Shown here piece by piece: positions 1 to 8,770 of a stretch of DNA of 35,437 nt. The stretch comes from Arthrobacter silviterrae (GTDB lineage Bacteria > Actinomycetota > Actinomycetes > Actinomycetales > Micrococcaceae). Position 1 is the first letter of the stretch; every line of letters begins with the position of its first letter. The translations under genes and the position numbers were made by a program. Where the stretch lies: assembly GCF_011045165.1 (NCBI RefSeq), contig NZ_JAAKZI010000036.1, forward strand, positions 1 through 35,437, in the 5' to 3' direction. The notes under the pieces were generated by a model. The model was given only the letters and a program-made list of their open reading frames with translations, was not told the origin of the DNA and did not search any database.

Positions 1-99
1 CTGGTCACCTGCGGCCGGCCTTTGAGGCGCGATGCCACAGCTGTTTGGCTGAATTACGCCATCATGTTTCCTAATAGAAAACAAAAAGGTCCGATTTGA

Positions 100-112
100 G
101 CACTTTAAGTGC
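100..112. promoter_or_regulatory. Short palindrome upstream of the permease gene
   Basis: GCACTTTAAGTGC is a perfect inverted repeat around a central T, lying about 150 bases before the permease start. It could be an operator for the permease/DadA pair. No regulator gene for that pair is visible in the window. The rest of 1-263 is non-coding and shows no other clear signal. Confidence 0.25.
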
Positions 113-263
113 GCTTGCCCAAAATTCGCTGATGGATTCTGGGGAAATGGCCAACCGACACCCTGTACGCACCGCCATAGGCTGAAGCGTCCCCGTGAGC
201 CAGCTCACGGAAGCCCCGCGGCAGGGTTGCCGCGGCGGGGCAGTCCAACAGGAAGTAACGCCA

Positions 264-1688
264 TTGCACACAGATCAACTTTCCAAGACGCTTAAACCGC
301 GGCACCTGTCCATGATTGCCATTGCCGGCGTGATCGGCGCCGGCCTGTTTGTGGGTTCCGGTGCCGCCATCCAGCAGGCGGGCCCCGGAATCCTGGTGGC
401 CTACGCAGCCGCCGGAATTGTGGTCATCCTGGTCATGCGGATGCTGGGGGAAATGGCTGCGGCCAACCCCGAGACGGGCTCCTTCTCCACCTACGCCGAC
501 AAGGCGCTGGGCCGCTGGGCCGGATTCAGCATCGGCTGGCTGTACGCCTGGTTCTGGATCATTGTGCTGGGGGTGGAGGCCACCGCTGGCGCGGCCATCA
601 TGCACCGCTGGGTGCCCGGGGTGGACCAGTGGGTCTGGGCGCTGATCCTCATGGTCCTGCTGACCCTGACCAATGTGGCGTCCGTGAAGTCCTATGGCGA
701 GTTTGAATTCTGGTTTGCCTCCATCAAGGTGGCCGCCATCATCTTGTTCCTGCTCCTGGGCGTGGTGGCCATCCTTGGATTCATGCCCGGCGTCGCAGCT
801 CCGGGCCTGCACAACCTGACGGGCAACGGCGGCTTCTTCCCGAACGGGCCCGGCGCCGTCCTGGCGGGCATCCTGGTGGTGGTGTTTTCCTTCTTCGGCG
901 CGGAAATTGCCACCATTGCTGCCGGCGAGTCTGAGGATCCAGTGGACGCCGTCAAGAAGGCCGTGAAGTCCACTGTGTGGCGGATCCTCATCTTCTACAT
1001 CGGCTCCATCGGCATCGTGGTGACCCTGCTGCCCTGGAATGACGCCTCGGTGGCCAAGAGCCCCTACGTTGCTGTCATTGAACTGTTCGGCATCCCCGGC
1101 GCCGGCACCATCATGGACATCGTGGTCCTGACCTCCGTGCTGTCCTGCCTCAACTCCGGCCTGTACACCGCCAGCCGCATGCTGTTCTCCCTGTCCACTC
1201 GGGGCGATGCGCCCAAGTCATGGCGCAAGATTTCCAAGCGCGGCGTCCCCGCCTCAGCCGTGCTGGCCTCCACCGTTGTTGGCTTTATCACCGTGGGCCT
1301 GAACTACCTGGCACCGGATTCGGTGTTCCTGTTCCTGGTGAACACCTCGGGCGCCATCGCCTTGTTTGTGTGGCTGGTGATTGCCATCTCGCAACTGATC
1401 CTGCGCCGCCGGATGGGAGCCGCGGCCAAGGACCTGGCCCTGAAGATGTGGCTGTTCCCGTACCTGACGTGGCTGTCCATCATCACCATTTCGGTGCTGC
1501 TGGTGGGCATGGTGATTGTGGCGGACACCCGCGAGGCGCTGCTGCTCTCCACCGGGCTGGCCGCCGTCGTGGTTGCCATCGGCGTGTACCGCTACCGCAA
1601 GGGCGGCAGCGCGCATGACGGTGCCGCGCCTGCGGCCGCAGGGGAGCCGACGGCGGAACTCGTGGAGGATGCCCAGTCCCGCGCCTGA
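264..1688 (+). CDS. APC-family amino-acid permease (GABA/aromatic/D-Ala type)
   Basis: This is a cytoplasmic-membrane secondary transporter of the amino acid-polyamine-organocation superfamily, importing amino acids with protons. The protein has about 12 hydrophobic segments. It carries the family's first-helix signature GVIGAGLFVGSG at residues 22-33, after a short basic cytoplasmic tail (LKPRHLSMIAI), and the ETGSF/GE motifs of the second and third helices. Length (474 aa) is usual for the AAT family. I chose the TTG at 264 because AGGAAG lies eight bases upstream; an in-frame GTG at 195 gives 23 more residues but has no ribosome binding site. The next gene, 97 bases on, encodes a DadA-like dehydrogenase, so an alanine, D-alanine or similar substrate is plausible. 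Substrate specificity cannot be read from the sequence. Confidence 0.85.
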   Translation: MHTDQLSKTLKPRHLSMIAIAGVIGAGLFVGSGAAIQQAGPGILVAYAAAGIVVILVMRMLGEMAAANPETGSFSTYADKALGRWAGFSIGWLYAWFWIIVLGVEATAGAAIMHRWVPGVDQWVWALILMVLLTLTNVASVKSYGEFEFWFASIKVAAIILFLLLGVVAILGFMPGVAAPGLHNLTGNGGFFPNGPGAVLAGILVVVFSFFGAEIATIAAGESEDPVDAVKKAVKSTVWRILIFYIGSIGIVVTLLPWNDASVAKSPYVAVIELFGIPGAGTIMDIVVLTSVLSCLNSGLYTASRMLFSLSTRGDAPKSWRKISKRGVPASAVLASTVVGFITVGLNYLAPDSVFLFLVNTSGAIALFVWLVIAISQLILRRRMGAAAKDLALKMWLFPYLTWLSIITISVLLVGMVIVADTREALLLSTGLAAVVVAIGVYRYRKGGSAHDGAAPAAAGEPTAELVEDAQSRA

Positions 1689-1785
1689 GCCGCCACGCAC
1701 GGATTCCTGTCCCGGCGGCACGGGCGATACGCTGGGACCAGCGCCGGCGCCAAAGATGCCGGCCGAGCCAATAGGAGTGTGAGTC

Positions 1786-3045
1786 GTGGTCAGTGCAATG
1801 GCGCCTGGGCATGTGGTTGTTGTCGGTGCGGGGATCATCGGATTGTCCACCGCCTGGTACCTGCAGGAGCAGGGCATTGAAGTGACCGTGGTGGACCGCG
1901 GCGGCGTTGCCAGCGGCTCCTCCTGGGGCAACGCCGGCTGGCTGACCCCCGCACTGACGCTGCCCCTCAGCGAGCCGTCCGTGCTCACCTACGGGCTCAA
2001 GGCCATGCTGGACCCGGCCTCCCCGCTGTACATTCCCTTCTCCGCGGACCCGTCGCTGCTGAAGTTCCTGGCCGGCTTTGCCCGCAACTGCACGCCCGGC
2101 AAGTGGCGTGCCGCCATGGGGGTCTTTGCCGAAGTGGGCCACACGGGCCTGGACGCCTTTGATGAAATTGCGCAGGCTTCGGGGCCGGGGGCCGAGCCAA
2201 CGCACCCGGCCAACCCCTTCCTGACGGGCTTCGCAAGCCTCGCCGACCGCGACGCGCTCGTCAAGGAATTCAACGTGATCCGTGAAACCGGCGGCAGCGT
2301 GGACTACACGCTCATCTCCGGTGAGCAGCTGCGCGAACTGGAGCCCACCCTGGGCCCCGGCGTGGCGGCCGGCATTGAAATCAGCGGCCAGCGCTACATC
2401 AACCCGCCGGCGTTCATGGATTCGCTGGCCGAATCCGTCACGTCGCGCGGTGCCACCATCACGGGCGCCTTCAACGTGGTGGACATCCGCGACACGGGCA
2501 CCGGCGTTGAGGTGATTGGCTCCGAGGGCCGCTCCCTGAAGGCCGACGCCGTTGTCCTCGCCACGGGTGCGTGGCTGGGTACGCTCGCCCGCAAGTTTGG
2601 AGTCAAGCGCGTGGTCCAGGCCGGCCGCGGGTACAGCTTCACGGTGGTGCCGGAGGCCATGCCCAGCCACCCGATTTACTTCCCCACGCAGCGAGTGGCC
2701 TGCACCCCGCTGGGGGACAGGTTCCGGGTGGCCGGCATGATGGAATTCCGCGACGCCGACGCGCCCCTGGACCCGCGCCGCATCAAGGCCATCGTGGAGG
2801 CCGCCTCACCCATGTTCACGGGCATCAACTGGGAGGACCGTGCCGAGGAATGGGTGGGCGCCCGCCCCTGCACCACGGACGGCTTCCCGTTGATTGGCGC
2901 CTCCCGGTCGCCGCGGGTGCATGTGGCCGGCGGCCACGGCATGTGGGGCATCGCCCTGGGCCCGCTGACCGGCAAAATGGTCGCCGCGGGATTGACGGGC
3001 ACCGAGGCGACGGCCATCATGCGCCACTTCAACCCGCTTCGTTGA
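1786..3045 (+). CDS. dadA: FAD-dependent amino-acid dehydrogenase, DadA-like
   Basis: It probably oxidises a D-amino acid to the 2-oxo acid and ammonia at the inner face of the membrane, passing electrons to the quinone pool. The N-terminus has the dinucleotide-binding fold with VGAGIIGL (G14, G16, G19) ending in an acidic VVDRG strand. The C-terminal GARPCTTDGFPLIG and HVAGGHGMWGIALGP segments are typical of the DadA/DAO fold (Pfam DAO). Length (419 aa) matches DadA. The GTG start at 1786 is supported by AGGAG eight bases before it. The gene follows the amino-acid permease in the same direction, suggesting uptake plus catabolism of one amino acid. Related enzymes act on glycine, sarcosine or hydroxyproline, so the substrate is not proven. 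It ends 43 bases from the convergent LacI gene. Confidence 0.8.
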   Translation: MVSAMAPGHVVVVGAGIIGLSTAWYLQEQGIEVTVVDRGGVASGSSWGNAGWLTPALTLPLSEPSVLTYGLKAMLDPASPLYIPFSADPSLLKFLAGFARNCTPGKWRAAMGVFAEVGHTGLDAFDEIAQASGPGAEPTHPANPFLTGFASLADRDALVKEFNVIRETGGSVDYTLISGEQLRELEPTLGPGVAAGIEISGQRYINPPAFMDSLAESVTSRGATITGAFNVVDIRDTGTGVEVIGSEGRSLKADAVVLATGAWLGTLARKFGVKRVVQAGRGYSFTVVPEAMPSHPIYFPTQRVACTPLGDRFRVAGMMEFRDADAPLDPRRIKAIVEAASPMFTGINWEDRAEEWVGARPCTTDGFPLIGASRSPRVHVAGGHGMWGIALGPLTGKMVAAGLTGTEATAIMRHFNPLR

Positions 3046-3088
3046 CCCGTTGCGTTGACCCGGGCGGCGGCGCCGCGTTCCGGCTAGC

Positions 3089-4126
3089 TTAGCCCTTGCC
3101 GGGCGGCGGCGCCGTGCTGCCGCGCACCGTCAGCGTGGGCGTAAAGGTGGTGCTGGCCGGCTCCCCTGCCTCCGCAGCGGCATTGGGCGCGCGGTTGAGC
3201 AGTTCCTTCATCTGCGCCCAGGCCTGCTCGCCAACATCCTGGATGGGCACGGTTGCCGTGGTAAGCGGCGGGGTGGTGTAGCGGGCAAAGGGGATGTCAT
3301 CGAAGCCGGTGACGGACAGGTCCTCCGGCACCCTGATGCCGCGTTCATTCAGGGCGCTGAGCAGGCCCATGGCCGTGAGGTCGTTGAACGCCATGATGCC
3401 CGTGGCCCCGGAGGCCAGCACGTCGCCGGCAGAACTGTGCCCGTCTTCAAACGTTGAGCCGTTGGAGAAAACCTGCACTTCAATGCCGCTGTGTGAGGCC
3501 TTGAATGCATCCAGCCCGGCCAGGCGGAGGCGGTGGGAGGAACTGCTGGCTGGTCCCGCAACGTAGGCGAGCCGAGTGTGCCCCAGCCCCACCAGGTGGG
3601 CGGCCAGGTCCTGGATGCCCCGGCCGTAGTCCACAATCACGCTGGGGCTGCCCGTGGCGTTGGTGGCCCGGTTGACCAGCACCAGCGGGTGCAGCGACGG
3701 TGCCAGCTCCTCCAATTCGGCAGCGCCCATGCGAGGCGCGCACAGCACCACGCCGTCACACCGCCGTCGTGCCTCCCCAGCGAGGATGGCTTCCTCGCTG
3801 GAGACTTCGGAGGAGTCCGCGATCAGCACGCGATAGCCGTCCTGTGCCGCAGCCCGGCTGACACCGCGCAGCACGCCCTGGAAGGTGGGGTTGCCCAGGT
3901 CCGGCACCACCACGCCAATGGTGTCCGTCTTGCCGCGCGCCAAGTTGCGCCCCGTGGGGTTCGGCTGGTACTTCAGCTCGCTGGCTGCGATCCTCACGCG
4001 CTCGGCAATCTGGGCGTCCACGGTCTGGTTGCCATTCATGACCCGGGAAACCGTGGCGAGGGAAACCCCCGCCCTGGCCGCAACATCGGAGATGCCTGTG
4101 CGGGTGGTCCGTACTCGCTTGGCCAA
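3089..4126 (-). CDS. LacI-family transcriptional regulator (uronate/pectin operon)
   Basis: This is a DNA-binding repressor with an N-terminal LacI helix-turn-helix (ISDVAARAGVSLATVSRVMNG, about residues 11-31) and the hinge motif YQPNPTGRNLARG. A periplasmic-binding-protein-like effector domain follows, starting at IGVVVPDLGNPTF. The TTG at 4126 is preferred (345 aa): AAGGAG sits five bases upstream and the protein then begins MAKRVRTTRTGI, as in many LacI proteins. Longer in-frame starts would add a tail of no known kind. It is divergent from the uronate-catabolism operon. The perfect-armed operator at 4229-4248 lies between the two genes, so it probably represses both itself and that operon. 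The inducer is unknown; a uronate or pathway intermediate is likely. Confidence 0.9.
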   Translation of the reverse strand: MAKRVRTTRTGISDVAARAGVSLATVSRVMNGNQTVDAQIAERVRIAASELKYQPNPTGRNLARGKTDTIGVVVPDLGNPTFQGVLRGVSRAAAQDGYRVLIADSSEVSSEEAILAGEARRRCDGVVLCAPRMGAAELEELAPSLHPLVLVNRATNATGSPSVIVDYGRGIQDLAAHLVGLGHTRLAYVAGPASSSSHRLRLAGLDAFKASHSGIEVQVFSNGSTFEDGHSSAGDVLASGATGIMAFNDLTAMGLLSALNERGIRVPEDLSVTGFDDIPFARYTTPPLTTATVPIQDVGEQAWAQMKELLNRAPNAAAEAGEPASTTFTPTLTVRGSTAPPPGKG

Positions 4127-4228
4127 TGGGTCTCCTTGGGATTGAGGGCGCCGGGACAGGGAGCCCCGTTGAAAAGAGGCGCTCCTTGACTCCGTGCCCA
4201 GAGTGTTGATACAAAGCATATAACGGAT

Positions 4229-4248
4229 TGAGAAAACGCTTTCTCAAT
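4229..4248. promoter_or_regulatory. LacI-type operator, intergenic 4127-4345
   Basis: TTGAGAAAACGCTTTCTCAA has 8-base perfect arms around ACGC, the central-CG palindrome typical of LacI-family sites. On the minus strand it is followed by an AT-rich stretch (TTATATGCTT) that could serve as the -10 region of the divergent lacI gene. The same core recurs at five other regions in this window. Confidence 0.75.
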
Positions 4249-4345
4249 CATTCCCCAAAATGTCCGTCGCGGCAAAGCAGAAGTTCCACGGCGCCGGGGG
4301 CAGGCCCATTCCCAATGCAGCAACAGTGAAAGGCAGTGCAAGATC

Positions 4346-5788
4346 ATGAGCAACCTTGCGACGTCCACGCCAGCCCCGTCAGGGGATGTGCCCACGGCCC
4401 CGGCCGCGAGGGCCCGCCTGGTCCTTGTCGGCACCGGGTCCCGTGCCGAAATGTACGTCCGGGCCATCCTGGGTGCACACGCAGACGTGGCCGAACTGGT
4501 GGCCGTCAGCGACGCCAACCCCGGCCGCGCCGGGCACTACCTGGCGCTCGCTGCAGAGCTTGCCGCGGCACGGCCGGCGGCAAGCGGCGATGTTGCCGGG
4601 GCGCCCCTGGACAGCTTTGACCCGTCCCGGCTGGCTGCCTACATCCAGGACAACGCCATTGACCGCGTCATCATCACCACCCCCGACTACACGCACGCGG
4701 ACTACATCGTCGAGGCACTCACAGCAGGCGCCGACGTCGTGGTAGAAAAGCCGCTCACCATCGACGTGGACGGCTGCCGACGCATCAACGCTGCCATCGC
4801 GGAGACCGGCCGAAACGTAGTGGTCACGTTCAACTACCGCTATTCGCCGCGCAACAGCGCCCTGAAGGAAATCATCCAAAGCGGGGCGATCGGCAAAGTC
4901 ACCAGCATCGACTTCAGCTGGATGCTGGACACCGTCCACGGCGCCGACTATTTCCGCCGCTGGCACCGCGAAAAGAAGAACTCCGGGGGCCTGCTCATCC
5001 ACAAGGCCTCGCACCACTTTGACCTGGTCAACTGGTGGATCGGAGACTCCCCTTCCCGCGTCTACGCCTCCGGCGGCCTGCGCTTCTACGGTGCGGAAAA
5101 CGCCGCCGCCCGCGGACTGGGCGAACGCCCGGCGCGCGGAACGGTGGACCGGGATGTCCGCGACCCGTTCGCCCTGGACCTGCGCGAGGACGACAAATTA
5201 CGCGCCCTGTACCTCGACAACGAAAAGTTTGACGGCTACCTCCGCGACCAGGACGTGTTCTCCGCCGGCATCACCATCGAGGACAACCTGGCCCTGACAG
5301 TGGATTACGACGGCGGCCCCACCCTCAGCTATTCCCTCAACGCCCACAGCCCCTGGGAAGGCTACCGGGTGGCCGTCAACGGCACCGAGGGCCGGGCCGA
5401 GCTTGAGGTGGTGGAGCGCGCGGCAGTGCACAACAGCACCGACACCAAGAACGTGGTGGACCCCAGCGCCACCCCCGTCGAGGAAGAAGATTCCGTGCGC
5501 CGCAATGGCGAACGGCTGGTGGTCCAGCGCCACTGGGAGGCAGCCCGCGAGGTGCCAATCGTCAACGGCGAGGGCGGCCACGGCGGCGGCGACGTGCTGC
5601 TGCTTTCGGACCTGTTCAACGGCCCCGGCGAGGACCCGCTGGGCCGCCCCTCCGGCTTCCTCGACGGCCTGCGCGCCGTGGCCGTGGGCATCGCCGGCAA
5701 CGAATCCCTCGCCACCGGCCAGGCCATGCGCATCCCGGAGCTGGGACTGGGCGCCAAGCTGTCCAGGCTTTCGGGGAAGGGCGCCTGA
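4346..5788 (+). CDS. Gfo/Idh/MocA-family NAD(P)-dependent oxidoreductase
   Basis: It is a cytoplasmic sugar or polyol dehydrogenase-type enzyme. The N-terminal Rossmann fold has LVGTGSRAEM (residues 28-36) as the nucleotide loop, TTPDYTHAD, and the family's VVVEKP motif with the conserved Lys at 135. The second domain carries GGLLIHKASHHFDLVNWW, which supplies the usual catalytic-region Lys and His. At 480 aa it is longer than the common 330-390 aa members, mostly in the C-terminal half. It is the first gene after the divergent LacI operator and lies three bases before the SDR gene. The substrate is not identifiable. It may oxidise or epimerise a sugar acid that feeds the downstream pathway, or it may be an alternative galacturonate/glucuronate dehydrogenase. 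Confidence 0.8.
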   Translation: MSNLATSTPAPSGDVPTAPAARARLVLVGTGSRAEMYVRAILGAHADVAELVAVSDANPGRAGHYLALAAELAAARPAASGDVAGAPLDSFDPSRLAAYIQDNAIDRVIITTPDYTHADYIVEALTAGADVVVEKPLTIDVDGCRRINAAIAETGRNVVVTFNYRYSPRNSALKEIIQSGAIGKVTSIDFSWMLDTVHGADYFRRWHREKKNSGGLLIHKASHHFDLVNWWIGDSPSRVYASGGLRFYGAENAAARGLGERPARGTVDRDVRDPFALDLREDDKLRALYLDNEKFDGYLRDQDVFSAGITIEDNLALTVDYDGGPTLSYSLNAHSPWEGYRVAVNGTEGRAELEVVERAAVHNSTDTKNVVDPSATPVEEEDSVRRNGERLVVQRHWEAAREVPIVNGEGGHGGGDVLLLSDLFNGPGEDPLGRPSGFLDGLRAVAVGIAGNESLATGQAMRIPELGLGAKLSRLSGKGA

Positions 5789-5791
5789 ATC

Positions 5792-6727
5792 ATGGTGAAA
5801 GTGCTCATCACAGGGGGCTCCGGGCGCCTGGGACGCAGCGTGGTGACGGGCTTCGCCGCGGCCGGACACAGCGTAGTCTCCGTGGACCGCGAGCCCCTGC
5901 CCGCCGATCCTGCATTTGGGCGCGTGGCCCAGGAATCCGTTGACCTGCTCGACGCCGGCGCCGTGGGCGAGGCCATGCGCCGGCACGCCCCGGATGCCGT
6001 CATCCACCTGGCGGCCATTGCGGTCCCGTTCAGCGCACCGGAGGCGGTGATCCTCAAGACCAACACCATGCTGGCGTTCAACGTTATCCAGGCCGCCACC
6101 GACCACGGCGTGGGCAGGATCATCACCGCTTCCAGCCCCACCGTGCTGGGCTACGGCAACCCCGCCGGCTGGCTGCCGGCAAGCTTCCCGTTGGACGAGC
6201 GCACCGCACCGCAGCCGTGGAACGCCTATGCGCTCTCCAAGCTGGTGGCCGAACAGGTCCTGCAAATGTTTGCTGCCGCCCACGGGGACGCCATCCGCTA
6301 CGCCGCCTTCCGCCCCTGCTATGTCATCTCCCCCGAGGAGTGGCAGGGCGCCCCCACCCAGCAGGGCCACACACTGGCCCAGCGCCTGGCCGATCCGGCC
6401 CTGTCGGCGCCTGCCCTGTTCAACTACGTTGACGCCCGCGACGTGGCCGACTTCCTGGCCGTGCTGCTGGAGAAGATGGATTCCATCGAGAACGCCCAAA
6501 CGTTCTTCGTGGGCGCCGCGGATGCCCTCGCCGTCGAGCCCCTGGCCACCCTGATGCCCGGATTCCTGCCGGGCAGCAGGGAACTGGCCGCCGGCCTGAC
6601 GGGCAGCAGCCCCGCCTTTTCCATTGCCAAGGCGGAAGAACTCTTGGGCTGGACGCCGCAACGCAGCTGGCGCACCGAGCTCACCGACACCACCACCGCG
6701 GACTTTGTCGCCGCCGACTCACACTAG
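5792..6727 (+). CDS. NAD-dependent epimerase/dehydratase-family protein, probable uronate dehydrogenase
   Basis: This extended SDR has GGSGRLG at residues 8-14 for NAD binding, TASS at 112-115 and the catalytic pair Tyr146/Lys150 in NAYALSK. The segment layout (HLAAIAV, ITASSPTVLGY, YALSK, then a FRPCYVISPEEW stretch) resembles bacterial uronate dehydrogenases as I recall them. Those enzymes oxidise D-galacturonate or D-glucuronate to the aldaro-lactone. The call rests mainly on context: the next three genes complete the oxidative uronate pathway to 2-oxoglutarate, and only a first oxidation step is missing. A UDP-sugar epimerase is a less likely alternative. The ATG lies three bases after the preceding stop; a GAAGG about 12 bases upstream is a weak ribosome binding site, so translation may be coupled. 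Confidence 0.7.
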   Translation: MVKVLITGGSGRLGRSVVTGFAAAGHSVVSVDREPLPADPAFGRVAQESVDLLDAGAVGEAMRRHAPDAVIHLAAIAVPFSAPEAVILKTNTMLAFNVIQAATDHGVGRIITASSPTVLGYGNPAGWLPASFPLDERTAPQPWNAYALSKLVAEQVLQMFAAAHGDAIRYAAFRPCYVISPEEWQGAPTQQGHTLAQRLADPALSAPALFNYVDARDVADFLAVLLEKMDSIENAQTFFVGAADALAVEPLATLMPGFLPGSRELAAGLTGSSPAFSIAKAEELLGWTPQRSWRTELTDTTTADFVAADSH

Positions 6728-6737
6728 GAGACCCACC

Positions 6738-7661
6738 ATGAATTTCGAAGGCGTTCTTTTCTTCCCCGTCACCCCGTTCACGCAGGACGGCCGCGTCGAT
6801 GTCGGGCTGCTCAAGGAGCACATCGCCTCCCGCCTGCCGTTCAGCCCCGGCGCCGTCTTCCCCGCCTGCGGCACGGGTGAGTTCCATGCGCTCAGCCTGG
6901 CCGAGGTGGGCACCGTGGTGCGGGCCGCCGTCGAGGTTGTGGCTGGCGCGGTTCCCGTGATTGCCGGAGCCGGCGGCCCGCTGGGGCACGCCTTGGACGT
7001 GGCCCGCGCCGCTGAGGACGCCGGCGCGGACGCTCTCCTGGTGCTGCCGCCGTACCTGGTGGGTGCCCCTGTTGCCGGCCTGGCGGCCTACATTGAGGCC
7101 GTCGCCGCTGCCAGCACGCTGCCGGTGATCGTCTACCACCGCGCCAACGCCAAGTTCACCGCCGCGGCCATGGTGCAGCTCGCCGCGAACCCCAAGGTGA
7201 TCGGCTTCAAGGACGGGATCGGCGACGTCGGCCTGGCGCAGGAAATCGTCTCCGCCGTCGGCGCCACGGGCCGCGACGATTTCCAGTTCTTCAACGGGCT
7301 GCTCACCGCTGAACTGTCCCAGGGCGCCTACCGCGGGCTGGGCATGCCGCTGTACTCCTCGGCCGCCTTTGCCATGGCCCCGGAAATCGCCACCGCCTAC
7401 TACCGCGCCTACATGGACGGCGACGACGCCCGCCGCGCCGAACTGATCGAGGGCTTCTACGCGCCCCTGGTCCGCCTGCGCGACGAAACGCCCGGCTTCG
7501 GCGTCTCCCTCATCAAGACAGGGCTGCGGCAGGCCGGGCTGGCCGTGGGGTCCGTCCGCCCGCCGCTGGTCGATCCCACCGCCGAGCAGGAGGCCCGCCT
7601 GGCCGCCATCCTGGCCAAGGGACACGAGCTCGCCGCCAGCCACGCGCTGGCCAGCGCTTGA
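6738..7661 (+). CDS. kdgD: 5-dehydro-4-deoxyglucarate dehydratase (DHDPS/NAL superfamily)
   Basis: KdgD dehydrates and decarboxylates 5-keto-4-deoxy-D-glucarate to 2-oxoglutarate semialdehyde, CO2 and water. The 307-aa protein is a (beta/alpha)8 barrel. It has the Schiff-base lysine in GFKDG (Lys158), the tyrosine of VIVYH (Tyr133) and a GTGEF loop (45-49), and its N-terminus MNFEGVLFFPVTPF is typical of KdgD. The ATG at 6738 has GGAG seven bases upstream; an in-frame start at 6624 would overlap the preceding gene and has no support. It stands between the uronate dehydrogenase-like gene and the enolase-superfamily gene, as expected for one pathway. Other aldolases of this superfamily are possible, but the neighbouring semialdehyde dehydrogenase favours KdgD. 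Confidence 0.85.
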   Translation: MNFEGVLFFPVTPFTQDGRVDVGLLKEHIASRLPFSPGAVFPACGTGEFHALSLAEVGTVVRAAVEVVAGAVPVIAGAGGPLGHALDVARAAEDAGADALLVLPPYLVGAPVAGLAAYIEAVAAASTLPVIVYHRANAKFTAAAMVQLAANPKVIGFKDGIGDVGLAQEIVSAVGATGRDDFQFFNGLLTAELSQGAYRGLGMPLYSSAAFAMAPEIATAYYRAYMDGDDARRAELIEGFYAPLVRLRDETPGFGVSLIKTGLRQAGLAVGSVRPPLVDPTAEQEARLAAILAKGHELAASHALASA

Positions 7662-7674
7662 TGCCGGCCGCCTG

Positions 7675-8757
7675 ATGGGCGCCAAGATCACAGCCCTGCA
7701 CACGCGCCTGCTGACAGTCCCGCTGCGCCGCAGTTGGGGGGCGGAGGCTCCGCAGAACCACGTCATTGCCACCACGGTGGAAACGGACGACGGCGGCACC
7801 GGTCACGGGTTTTCCTGGACACCGACCATTGGCCCCCAGGCCGTGCGCGCGCTGCTGGAGAATGACATCGCCAGCTTTGCCGTGGGGCTGCCGGCCAATC
7901 CGGAACCGCTGTGGGACGCCCTGTGGCTGCGCCTGCACGAGGCTGGCGGCGGCGGACTGACCACCATCGCCATGGCCGGGCTGGACCTGGCGCTCTGGGA
8001 CCTGGCCGCCCGCAATGCCGGTGTTTCGGTGCCGGCATTGCTGGGCCAACGGCACGAATCCGTGGAGGTCTACGGCTCCGGCGTCAACCTGCACTACAGC
8101 CTCGAGGAGCTGGTGGCGCAGGCCCAGCGCTGGGTCGCCGCCGGGCATTCCGCCGTCAAGATCAAGGTGGGCAAGCCGGACATCGCCGAGGACGTGGAGC
8201 GCGTGGCCGCGGTCCGCAGCGTCATCGGCCCGGACCGCGCACTGATGATCGACGCGAACCAGCGCTGGGACCTGCCCACCACCATCAGGGCGCTGTCCCG
8301 GCTGGAACAGTTCAACCTGCACTGGCTGGAGGAGCCCATCCGGGCCGACGACCTCTGGGCCTACCGGCGGCTGCGCAAGCATTCGCCCGTGCCCATCGCC
8401 CTGGGCGAGAACGTTCACACCATCCAGCGCTTCCGCGACTTCATCGACGCGGAGGCGGTGGACATCATCCAGCCCAACATTGTCCGGGTGGGCGGCATCA
8501 CCCCGTTTCGCCGCATTGTGGAGCTGGCCCGCACGCACAGCATCGCCGTGGCGCCGCACCTGCTGCCGGAGCTTTCCGGGCAGCTGGCGCTGACCTTGGC
8601 CAATCCGGTGGCAGTGGAGGACGTGGAAGACGCCTCCTTTGAACGGCTTGGCATCCTGGCCGGGCAGTCCCCGGTCAGCATCAGCAACAGCCGGCTCACC
8701 GGCACCGGCCGGCCAGGTCTGGGCCTGGAATTCGTAGACAGTGTCATCCCCAACTAA
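7675..8757 (+). CDS. Mandelate racemase/muconate lactonizing-family enzyme (aldarolactone cycloisomerase or aldarate dehydratase)
   Basis: This enolase-superfamily enzyme has 360 aa. Its catalytic set is complete for the mandelate-racemase subgroup: K162-I-K164, D193 (DAN), E219 (EEP), E245 (GEN) and H295 (APHLLPE). As I recall mandelate racemase numbering (164/166/195/221/247/297), every one is offset by exactly two. The subgroup abstracts a proton alpha to a carboxylate with Mg2+ bound by D193, E219 and E245. In this operon the expected reaction is conversion of galactaro- or glucaro-lactone (or the open aldarate) to the 3-deoxy-2-keto-hexarate used by KdgD. It starts 13 bases after kdgD with no good ribosome binding site. 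L-rhamnonate dehydratase is an unlikely alternative because rhamnose is phosphorylated here. Confidence 0.8.
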   Translation: MGAKITALHTRLLTVPLRRSWGAEAPQNHVIATTVETDDGGTGHGFSWTPTIGPQAVRALLENDIASFAVGLPANPEPLWDALWLRLHEAGGGGLTTIAMAGLDLALWDLAARNAGVSVPALLGQRHESVEVYGSGVNLHYSLEELVAQAQRWVAAGHSAVKIKVGKPDIAEDVERVAAVRSVIGPDRALMIDANQRWDLPTTIRALSRLEQFNLHWLEEPIRADDLWAYRRLRKHSPVPIALGENVHTIQRFRDFIDAEAVDIIQPNIVRVGGITPFRRIVELARTHSIAVAPHLLPELSGQLALTLANPVAVEDVEDASFERLGILAGQSPVSISNSRLTGTGRPGLGLEFVDSVIPN

Positions 8758-8770
8758 AGGACCCCTTTTC

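Noticed and set aside
1483-2670. Long antisense open frame opposite the DadA-like gene
   Set aside because: It lies fully opposite two well-supported genes, has low-complexity GC-driven composition and no recognisable motif; typical third-position GC artefact.
5198-6661. 487-codon antisense open frame in the uronate operon
   Set aside because: It covers the oxidoreductase and SDR genes in antisense, is rich in Gly/His/Val from GC codon bias and has no ribosome binding site or domain.
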